Source of the DNA: Epiperipatus broadwayi
Lineage: Eukaryota; Onychophora; Udeonychophora; Euonychophora; Peripatidae
Direction of reading: 5' to 3'
NCBI GenBank assembly: GCA_028023455.1
Contig: JAQFVV010012513.1
Location: forward strand, 567,001 to 631,000
Length of the DNA stretch: 64,000 nucleotides
The notes beneath the pieces are model-generated. The model saw nothing but the letters and a program-made list of their open reading frames with translations. It was not told where the DNA came from and ran no database searches. Positions 55,956-64,000 of the stretch are shown one piece after another (within the stretch, counting starts at the first letter, position 1; every line of letters begins with the position of its first letter). The position numbers and the translations under genes were made by a program.

Positions 55956-57825
55956 TATATTGTTGTGACTTAGCAACCTGGAAGAACAGTTCTAAATCTA
56001 TATGCAATTTGAAAAATGGTATTAATTTGGTTTACCTGGGTTCAAACCCATATTATGAGCATGTCAAAATTGCATGGCTACCATTCTATGATGAACATTT
56101 GTGTATGGATATATATAAAGATCCACTCACATATCGATTGAAATTATCTTGTTCAACTTCAACGCCATTTATTTACAGTTGTTTAATAACGGCCATCTTA
56201 TATCTTTTTAGTTGTTGCTAAGCAATTATGAACAAGTAATGATGTAATTGAATCTGATAGTTTTAACTATATGCAGGTATATAATTCTTTGTATATTTCT
56301 CCAACCAACATTATGAGTTGGGTATTTATCTATATATCCATAAATTTAAATATTCATATAAATACATAGACTCGGATTATTATTCATTATTATCTATTAA
56401 GTACAATAGAGAAATGTTAGGGTTTTTTTTTTTTTAATATGGTAATCCTCCCCCCCCCCCCATTTCATGATAAGCGTATAGATATAAGTTTGATCAATTT
56501 ATTACTAACTGGATTTTTTTCTCTCCAATACTGCAAACATTCTATTGCTCGGAAGAACATTCAAACCTGACTTTTAAAATTAGAATAATTGCAAACATAA
56601 TTTACTTTAATTCAATCAGTTTATCTAAATGTCTCTAATAAATACCTAAAATCATGATTAATTGCAAACTGGGAGCAACATATTTCCAAGAGTCTTTCAA
56701 AATCCAGCAAATTACAGTCGTTTCATGAAGTCTACTATTCTTTCTGTGGTTGAATAATTTTTAGCTGATGGCTACATTTCCAACTAAAAGAAAAACTCGT
56801 TCATAAATAAAAGGTGCTCGCCGGAGGAACATAATTGTGTGGAAAATAGGATGGGGTTTTTCAGACGATGTAGCCATCTGTTATTAGTTTAAAATGCCAC
56901 CGTTTCTCTACAATCTAAATAACTTTGTCATCTGGTATGTTTTTAGACATTAATGGAAAATAAATGAAATGCACATCATTATACAAAATGAATGTTTTTC
57001 ATTTACAATTTATATTTTATGCTTTCTATATTGAGTTTCCCTTTTTTGAATATTAGTATTATAAATGATGTCATTAGTACTGACCCTGGTGGTATAAAAT
57101 TATATTAAAATAAAATTGCTTGCGTATTTATAGAAATAACGCGTTACTTGGAGTCAATTTACGCAAGTCTTTGGATCATTTTTATATTTCTATTTTTTAT
57201 TGCAAATTGGCATACACAGGTGAGTGTTTGATGCTATAATATATATATGATATTAGAACTATGTTGTTTGTCATCAATGATCAATAAATTTGTAGCTAAT
57301 TTTATTATAGTATTATTTATTTAACATTACTGTCGCAATAATAAAAAAGTTATTTATAAATAGTAATTTTAGACAAATAAAAATATTAATATTTTATTTA
57401 TTTACGATTACCACTAAAGATCTTTTCTGATTTAAGATAATCAAGTATACACTTTATAAATTAGTTGCTTCTAAATTTTTGCCAAGGTTAATATCATTCA
57501 TTCCTTTAATGACTATCTATAAAATATAGTGATGCATTATGAGTAAAGTTGGTACATAAACCACACACTGGCTCGGAAATGAATACATAGTTAGTCAACC
57601 ATATCATTGCACATACTCACACACACACACAAAAAAAACTAACTTGTCACCATGGAGTATTTTATCCTGAAATAAAGACGTCGTCCTGGAAATTAATATC
57701 AGCCCTCCTCCATATTTTAATATGATGTCAATTAAAATTTAAATTAGAACTAAGTGATTTTATTCAAGAGCGAAAATATTTGAAATACAGACATTCTTCA
57801 TATACCTGGAGCTTAATTGTAAATA
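55956..57825. other. Intergenic DNA, no gene seen
   Basis: AT-rich with a C-run at 56450-56460 and a CA run near 57618. The small frame at 56009-56221 shows no domain. No gene is supported. Confidence 0.45.
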
Positions 57826-57919
57826 TAGGGGATTTGAACTCAGACTTTCAAGCACCCTTCAACTATCCACACTATCTCATACTGATACACATGATCACAC
57901 ACATGAAGAAAAAATAAAT

Positions 57920-57974
57920 AATCACCAATACACGTATTTCGTGTTGAACCAGCACTCATCAGTTGGTCCAGATT
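57920..57974 (-). ncRNA. Type I hammerhead ribozyme-like motif (family B, best core)
   Basis: Minus strand: helix I AATC-(TGG)-ACCAA with TTGGT-GATT, all nine pairs intact; CTGATGA (57956-57962); helix II G-TGCTG-GTT-CAACA-C with a G-C first pair and one C-A mismatch inside; GAAA (57937-57940); helix III ATACGTGT, self-complementary with G-U pairs; cleavage triplet GUA. All core bases are present. Confidence 0.72.
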
Positions 57975-58013
57975 ATCATCTCCCATATATATATATAATC
58001 AATGGGAGATGAA

Positions 58014-58068
58014 AATCTGGACCAACTGATGAATGCTAGTTCAGCACAAAATACATATATTGGTGATT
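58014..58068 (+). ncRNA. Hammerhead-like motif, core-mutated (family B)
   Basis: Helix I is intact (AATC-TGG-ACCAA/TTGGT-GATT) and CTGATGA is at 58026-58032, but GAAA reads AAAA and helix II has one broken pair. Probably inactive. Confidence 0.5.
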
Positions 58069-58102
58069 ATTTATCTTTTCTTCATGTGTAGTGGGAGATG
58101 AA

Positions 58103-58157
58103 AATCTGGACCAACTGATGAATGCTGGTTCAGCATGAAATATGTCTATTGTTGACT
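58103..58157 (+). ncRNA. Hammerhead-like motif (family B, tandem copy)
   Basis: CTGATGA (58115-58121), helix II A-TGCTG-GTT-CAGCA-T fully paired with an A-T first pair where 57920 has G-C, GAAA (58137-58140), CUA triplet. Helix I is weakened (TTGTTGACT return strand) and helix III is disturbed. Confidence 0.5.
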
Positions 58158-58225
58158 ATTTATCTTTCAAGAGAGGAAAACTAAATTAAAAATTTTTGAA
58201 AAACATACATACACACATATATATA

Positions 58226-58500
58226 ATCATTAAAAACCAGTCAACACTTAGACAATCCCAATATCAATAACAATCAACAATCTCAAATTGTTCTCAAGGC
58301 GACCTTCTTTTAACACACATATATATATACTCATTAAAAACTAGTCAACATTTAGACAATCTCAATAACAATCAACAAATCTCAAACTGTTATCAATATA
58401 TATATATTGTTAAAAGGAGGTTGCCTTGACAACAGTTTGATATTGCTGATTGTTACTGATATTGGGATTGTCTAAGTGTGGACTGGTTTTTAACGATTAT
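58226..58500. repeat. Family D foldback, ~90-bp arms
   Basis: The left arm (58226-58314: AACCAGTCAACACTTAGACA, ATCCCAATATC, TTCTCAAGGCGACC) and right arm (58408-58497: GTTGCCTTGACAACAGTTTG, GATATTGGGATTGTCTAAGT, GGACTGGTTTTTAACGATT) are inverted copies. A partial extra left arm lies between, near 58330-58395. No ribozyme core was seen. Confidence 0.8.
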
Positions 58501-58504
58501 ATAT

Positions 58505-59510
58505 ATATATATTATAAATTATTAATAGGATGCCTGGGATTATACAAATTATCTGACATTATTAAAATTTACAAATGTGGGATTCTAATCAAGTGAATAA
58601 ACAATAATAGTAAACTCTTTAAAACATACATACATATATATATATATACATTATTTTCATAAATCACACAACAGGAACTGAATTCCATGAATCAAACTGC
58701 TATATGTAAATGATTACATACACACCATGGTATAAATATTATATCCAAGATATATGACAAAACCCTACTTAAATATGTAACAAATTTTGATAATCCAACC
58801 ATACACAAGTATGTAAATGAAAAAATCATTAGTCATCCATATCTCTTGAATAATGCATTTGTACTTAATATATACATGACACTATGTTATGGATGAGAAT
58901 GATTTATTCTCCAGGGTCACTTCCTGTTCTAGGATAAAATATTATATAGTAATGAGGGCACCATTTGAACGTTTAGTGAAAAGGGGTAGGATTTAGACTA
59001 TGTAGAAATGTCTTGAAATACCTATATTAAAATAAAATAAAAATAATTACCTGGTTTATTGTTTAGGGTGTTTGAACCCTGGAAGGGGCAGAGCTGGGCT
59101 TCAATCCATGTACTTAGAGTTCCTGAATCTGTCACAAGATCACTGCACCAAAAGCAACCAGGGCAACAGAATAGAGAACAGTATATTGCACACATAAGGC
59201 AAAGATATAGTTATTGGCTTTGGTTTTAGAAAGCCTTAATTAATAACTTCATTAGTGAATCCAGTTCACATTTTGATGCCTGCTATATGAAATAACATAT
59301 CAACTCTTCTAAAAATCATTAAAATAAATTAATCAATATTGATTACTAATCATTAATCTCCCCACCCCCCCAATGATTCATATACTTTGTTCTTTTTAAA
59401 ATCTTATTTATTGTATTTCTTTTTTAATATTAATATGCATATTATTTAATATTTCACTCCTATATTTCAACCACCTTTTGTGATCATTTTCAAGAATTAT
59501 TCCTATAATA
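58505..59510. other. Intergenic DNA, no gene seen
   Basis: AT-rich with short TA and CATA runs. A stretch near 59245-59330 resembles 61285-61370 (CTGCTATATGAAATAACAT against GTGCTTTATGAAATAGCAT), evidence that this block and 61.25-61.5 kb derive from one element or duplication. Confidence 0.45.
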
Positions 59511-59511
59511 T

Positions 59512-59612
59512 ATATATATAATCATTAAAAACCATTCAACACATAGACAATCCCAATATCAATAACAATCAACAATTTCCAAATTGTTGTCAAGGCAACC
59601 TTGTTTTAACAA
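59512..59612 (+). repeat. Family D single-arm copy
   Basis: AATCATTAAAAACCATTCAA, CATAGACAATCCCAATATCA and TTGTTGTCAAGGCAACCTTG match the left arm at 58226. Confidence 0.75.
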
Positions 59613-59639
59613 TAACATATATGTATAATATATATACTA

Positions 59640-60330
59640 TATATTGTGTAATTCATCAGAAATGGAAAATTATTCTCTACAAAAACAAAATTATTTTTAT
59701 TTAATAATTTCGTGTTACCATGGTTACATTTAGCATCTGAAAATTGGAACAATGATAATAAAAATCATATCAATAAATTACAAAAAGTTGGCAATAGATT
59801 TCAAACAGTGATTGGCATGAACAAAAATATTAATAGTATTTCTTTAAAAAATGTAAGAACTTTAAAATATTTTAAACTTTTAAAGCAGCCAGAACGCTCT
59901 CAATAAAGTAATGGCAGTGTATTAACAGATGGTATAATCATAAGAAATTGTGATCACTAGACTTTTAGAGGCTTAATCTTAAACCTTTCTTTGCTATAGT
60001 ACATGAAAAAATTTTATTAAGAAATTCTACCTCAACAATAAATATTAAAAACCATAATTATAATTTTAGAAGTGTGAATACCTATGAAAGTTTTAAACCC
60101 GCACTTATTTATTACCACAAATTATTATAAAAGTATAAACATATGCATATAATCACTTTCTAAATTTTGTTTTATTAAATTGCAAACTAAACATTTTTTT
60201 AATTAATTCGTTCTTTAATTTAAATATTACTATAAATGGCTTTGGCTGATGGAATGTTATAAATAAATATAAATAATATTTACAAAGATTTATAAATAAT
60301 ACCAATGTAATAAAAATTCTTTTATATAAT
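59640..60330 (+). pseudogene. LINE RT C-terminal fragment and 3' UTR
   Basis: Frame from ~59650: FIRNGKLFSTKTKLFLFNNF then VLPWLHLASENWNN, INKLQKVGNRFQTVIGMNKN. This matches the non-LTR RT segment with LP-LLYASEIWN and the V-Q-R-F block (Jockey/CR1/L2-like). A later piece ALYLLP... is lost to stops. The 3' part has TATAAATGGCTTTGGCTGAT and ACAAAGATTTATAAATAATA, which recur at 62890-62970. It is a dead, 5'-truncated copy paired with 61640-61975. Confidence 0.6.
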
Positions 60331-60553
60331 ACATATCTTTATATTATTCATATTTTTTTTAAATAATTTTTTATATTTTAAATTCCTCTGCATATTTTGA
60401 ATTTCTTGATAGCTCACAAAACAACGCCAGCAAAGAGATTTAGAACATTAAAATTTGTTCTAAAAAAATCAAATAATATTTATATATAGAATGATGGAAG
60501 CTAATATATATATATATAGAATGTTAAGATATATTATTTATTTATAAATTATT

Positions 60554-60950
60554 AAGGGATTCGAACTTAGACTTTCACACGATCCTCAACTTTCCATGCC
60601 ATCTCATACTAAATGGTCCACATGGGTAGGATGATAACCTTGGCACTAACATGGGTTTTGAGCATTCCATCATATTTTCAATAAAATGGATGGCTGAAAA
60701 GTTGTGGGTTGGAGTAGTTTGAAGACTGTCCATAAAGTATAAAGATTGGCTATCTTAATATAAAGCTGAGCACTGATTGTATATATGTGTGAGGATAGTA
60801 ATCTGGACCAACTGATGATTGCTGGTTTAGCATGAAATACGTGTATTGGTGATTAATTATCTTTTCAACATGTGTGTGATCAGGTGGGTCAGCAATATGA
60901 GATGGCATGGAGAGTTGAGGATCATGTGAAAGTCTGAGTTTGAAACCCTT
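60554..60950 (+). mobile_element. Family B foldback
   Basis: Ends AAGGGATTCGAACTTAGACT and AGTCTGAGTTTGAAACCCTT; the left arm is diverged inside (CATGGGTAGGATGATAACCT), while the right arm matches 50611-50701 closely. The centre has AAAGATTGGCTATCTTAATA and TGTGAGGATAGTAATCTGGA shared with 50350-50701. The ribozyme-like motif is at 60800-60854. Confidence 0.85.
60800..60854 (+). ncRNA. Type I hammerhead ribozyme-like motif (family B)
   Basis: Helix I AATC-(TGG)-ACCAA with TTGGT-GATT; CTGATGA (60812-60818); helix II TGCTG-GTT-TAGCA (one G-U, T-T at the closing position); GAAA (60834-60837); helix III ATACGTGT; cleavage triplet GUA (A at 60845). All core bases are intact. Confidence 0.7.
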
Positions 60951-60954
60951 ATAT

Positions 60955-61640
60955 ATTAACTTATATGTGTGCAGGTGTGTGTAAGTCTGTACAGTGTATT
61001 AAATAATAAATTATTATACATATTGTATTTTACATAATCTACAATATTATATATATATATATATAACACTGATATTCCTACTAAGAAGACAATGAAGTCC
61101 AGAATTCCTTTTTTCTTAAATATATATTATTTAAAATTGAAAATCTAAAAGTGGATCCTATTCAAAGTTGGAATGCTTTAATAAATATAGTATCTTATAA
61201 TATTGATCATATCATTGAGATTCAAATTCCTCCTTTTACAGTCACAGCTGATTTATGTAAAGGAATTATTCAAACACGATACACAACACTTCATATTTTA
61301 ATGCGTGCTTTATGAAATAGCATGGCAGTTCTAATATTTTAATAAATTAATTAATACTTATTACTAATTATTAATAAATATTTCTTAACAATTTTATTAT
61401 ATTCTTAAATATATTACATAATAATTTCTCCTTTATGTTTCCACAGGCATTTACGATCACTTTCAAGCCTTATTTCTATGTATAACATAAAAGATATGTC
61501 ATGTACTATACATCTTATGTAATTTGACATAGGTGGAAGGGTGTCCAATCTGGAATTAGGAGGTCCCAGGATCCTTTCTGGTGTTCAAAACTTCTTACAG
61601 ATTCCCAAGTAATAAATCCGTTAGCGTTTTTGATATATAT
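60955..61640. other. Intergenic/LINE-associated DNA, no gene
   Basis: Contains blocks parallel to 59240-59500 (GATACACAACACTTCATATT, ATTTACGATCACTTTCAAGC) that precede the LINE fragment in both places. They are likely parts of the same element. TA microsatellites occur near 61045 and 61632. Confidence 0.45.
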
Positions 61641-61644
61641 ATAT

Positions 61645-61980
61645 ATTGAACAATTCATCAGAAATGGAAAATTATTCACTACAAAACAATCATATTCTTA
61701 TTTAATAATTTCATGTTACCAAGATTACATTTTGCATCTGAAATTTGGAACAAAGTGAATATTGATAATAAAAACTATATCAGTGAGATACAAAAAGTTT
61801 GCAATAGATTTCAAAAATTGATTGGTATGAATAAAAACAATAATTGTTTAAAAAATGTAAGAATGTCAAGAGATTTCGAAAGTTGCTTTGACATAGTACA
61901 TGGAAGGATATTAATAGACTCTATTTCAGCAGTAAATGTTAAGAGCTATAATTATAATTTTAGAAAGTAAATGACATCCT
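61645..61980 (+). pseudogene. LINE RT C-terminal fragment
   Basis: The 85-codon frame at 61713-61970 reads LPRLHFASEIWNKVN, then ISEIQKVCNRFQKLIGMNKN and FDIVHGRILIDSISAVNVK. It is homologous to 59640-59900 but kept in one frame. Upstream in-frame sequence (FIRNGKLFTTKQS) continues the RT thumb. The initial ATG is internal to the domain, so this is a fragment rather than a gene. Confidence 0.65.
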
Positions 61981-62089
61981 GCCTTAGAATTACATATTGC
62001 TTGGAAAATAGATTACATCTTAGTAGAACTTCACCCATCCCTCTTCTAAGAACATATATGAATATGTAAGGTCCAATAATATGAGGGAT

Positions 62090-62750
62090 TAGACTGATGT
62101 AATATCTACATGGATATGACTATAATATAAGTCCAATATTGGTTTTGAGCTTTCCCTCATCAGTTTTTCAATGCAATGGATGATTGAATAGTTGGAAGGG
62201 TGAAAAGATGGAAGCTTGTCCATTAAAGTTTGAGGATTTGCTATCTTAATATCAACTGAGCACTGATTATATATATGTATGAGTGAGATTATGATCTGAC
62301 CCAACTGATGAGTACTGGTTCTGCATAGAATATATATCATCATCATCATCATCATCATCATTAGCAACCATTATCAATCCACTGCAGGATGAAGGTCTCT
62401 CCAAGTTTAATCCATCTTCTTCGATCTTTAGCTTCTCTTTTCCACATCACTCCTGCACACTTTCTTATTTCATCCATCCATCTTACATGGATGGGCTGCT
62501 CACCAACACACATTAGCCAGTGTGGTGAGTTTATTGGCTTTTTACCTCTGAGTTTAAGATCAAGAAACGCCATGGTCTTTCTTCTCAATGCCTGCTAGGG
62601 CAGAATGAATGTTGATATATATATATATACACTGGTGATGATGTATCTTTTTTTGCATGTGCATTGGTTGCTACAGGAAGAGCAAAGGATGAATAGACTG
62701 AAAAATTCTGAGTTCAAACCCCTCTATTTATATATATATATATATATAGG
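62090..62750 (+). mobile_element. Family B copy split by an RTE fragment
   Basis: Family B body (TTTGAGGATTTGCTATCTTA, TGATCTGACCCAACTGATGA) runs to CTGCATAGAATATATAT, where an antisense RTE 3' end (62341-62600) intrudes. Family B resumes as TACACTGGTGATGATGTATC and ends GAGTTCAAACCCCT (~62722). The break lies inside the hammerhead-like motif, between its GAAA-like segment and the helix I return strand. CTGATGA remains at 62305-62311. Confidence 0.7.
62341..62600 (-). pseudogene. RTE-type retrotransposon 3' end with ATG-repeat tail
   Basis: The minus strand encodes MRRKTMAFLDLKLRGKKPIN, then VRWMDEIRKCAGVMWKREAK, DRRRWIKLGETFILQWIDNG and a stop, the classic RTE C-terminus (RW-DDI-K-AG-W-R-A-DR-W-LGE-F-QW). 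Directly after comes a short spacer and (TGATGA)n, the usual RTE tail. The 75-codon frame is open, so the insertion is fairly young. It is only the end of the protein. Confidence 0.8.
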
Positions 62751-62759
62751 ACACATTCA

Positions 62760-62995
62760 GTATAAGCAGCAAATGACATACTGTCTTAAGTATTAATATT
62801 GACTCACTTTCTAATGAGAATTTTCTTAAACTGTCAACGAATTAAACTTTATTAATGAATTTATTCTTTAATTTAAATATTAACTGTAATTGGCTTTGGT
62901 TGTTGTAATCTTATAACTAAATACATAAAAATAAATAAATAATTATTTACAATGATTTATAAATAATATCAGCTTAATAAAAAAAAATTATAATT
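62760..62995 (+). pseudogene. LINE 3' UTR fragment
   Basis: AATTGGCTTTGGTTGTTGTA and ACAATGATTTATAAATAATA match the 3' part of the LINE at 60230-60310. It is probably the downstream piece of the copy at 61645, separated by the family B/RTE insertion. An AAATGACAT phrase occurs on both sides of the gap (61969, 62771). Confidence 0.55.
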
Positions 62996-62999
62996 TATA

Positions 63000-64000
63000 C
63001 TTTGGAATTTTTTAATGTAAATGTATGTTCCCATTATTATAGAACTGGGGTGGCCAAGATGTCAACCACAAGGTCTCCTGAACTTGACCATGTAATTCTT
63101 TTTTGTAAAATTTGCATCTAATTTATTTTAATGCAATTATAAAACAATGATTTTCTTTCTTTTTTTTTTTTTTTGAATTTTTTTTAACATTCAGGATCAG
63201 CTCTAGAAAGTAATTATTTACAGCTAATTTGAAATTGTAATTTAATAAATATTTTATAAAGTGTCATGGACAAATTGTAATACTAGAGGGAGCTGAAGTA
63301 ATTTATCCTTTTGTCTGATGAATTTTCTTATTGGCCAGATTGAGTAAAAATTTGAGTGACTTGATTCATTAAATATGCATTTAGCCTGTTTCCTTTTTGA
63401 AATCTATTACTGTATAATAGTCCGAATTGTTTTAATTTAACTTCTAAAAATTGAATTATTTTACATTCAAATTAAATGGAATGAAAAATTTAAAATAATG
63501 TTAATAACTGAAGAAAAATACACAAAAAAAATATGAAAAATAGCTTCAGTAAAACAAAGGAATTATATTTCAACCAATTATTATATAAAAACATTGATGA
63601 CTTCTTGTGTATTAGAAATTACGATCGCTTATTATTCACTGCTGTTGTCATTTCATAATCTTAAATTAAGTATTTTACATAAAAATCTTAATATAGCATA
63701 GTATTAGTCAATATAATATAAAAAGTAATCATAAAATCCATAAATATTTATAAAAAATAGTTGCATTTTGCTTATTATGACCGAATGTCATTGATATGAA
63801 AATAGTAGTCAAACACTATTCACTTTCCCTTGATTATTTTGTTATAAAATTAAAAATTTTTTGAATCAAAGTATATATTTAGGTAAATTAATGTAAAAAC
63901 TTAATTATGAAGGTAAAAAATTATGAGAAATATATTTATGTTCAAAATCTATTACGAAAACATAAAAATTTTGGTTTGATTTTTGACTTTGACAGTTAGA
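63000..64000. other. Intergenic AT-rich DNA, no gene seen
   Basis: AT-rich unique-looking sequence with a T-run near 63162. No gene, RNA or repeat could be supported. Confidence 0.5.

Larger units (their letters stand above)
57830..58190. mobile_element. Family B foldback with three hammerhead-like motifs
   Basis: It starts with the family B terminus GGGATTTGAACTCAGACTTT, reaches a minus-strand ribozyme-like motif (57920-57974), a short TA-run centre, then two plus-strand motifs in direct repeat (CTGATGA at 58026 and 58115, 89 bases apart). The second repeat is followed by a decayed end, and no right terminal repeat is seen. The order is head to head, then head to tail. Confidence 0.8.

Overview
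No host gene, exon or functional RNA gene of the host could be recognised in this window. It is AT-rich DNA made of unique sequence, simple repeats and a dense, nested set of mobile elements. tRNA-derived SINEs, RTE-type and other non-LTR retrotransposon relics, mariner relics, a Penelope GIY-YIG fragment and long ATCT/ATCC microsatellites together point to an invertebrate animal nuclear genome. A mollusc, possibly a cephalopod, is plausible, but that is an inference from repeat style, not from a host gene.

Layout. 0-8.6 kb: a 130-bp-arm near-perfect hairpin, tRNA-derived SINEs, an RTE 3' fragment and the first copy of a high-copy repeat (family A). 8.9-11.9 kb: the largest coding relic, an APE-endonuclease/RT non-LTR retrotransposon with three reading-frame breaks. 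12-19 kb: a complete family A copy, tandem duplications, a short tRNA-headed SINE and low-complexity DNA. 19.7-22.7 kb: two internally deleted mariner copies. 23-31 kb: SINEs, family A copies and unique AT-rich DNA. 31.7-35.3 kb: two almost identical ~710-bp direct repeats around 2.2 kb, an LTR-like element. 35.5-40.8 kb: an eroded RTE-clade element carrying a nested family A insertion. 42-46.9 kb: several foldback repeats and antisense LINE relics. 49.1-49.4 kb: a compound tetranucleotide microsatellite. 50-63 kb: family B foldbacks, the Penelope fragment, SINEs and paired LINE fragments.

The most interesting signal is RNA-level. At least three unrelated-looking repeat families (A, B, F) carry sequences that read as type I hammerhead ribozymes: CUGANGA, a short helix II, GAAA, a minimal helix III, a NUH cleavage triplet, and a helix I that pairs and resumes after an internal loop or bulge. 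In A and B the minimal helix III is self-complementary, as in the dimer-acting hammerheads known from Penelope-like elements and retrozymes. One family A copy is 1.11 units long, head to tail, and lies between a 10-bp target-site duplication. Four other A copies are snapback forms with the same termini, three of them with 11-14 bp duplications. This fits small non-autonomous retroelements spread through self-cleaved, possibly circular, RNA. All of it was read by eye and no search was run.
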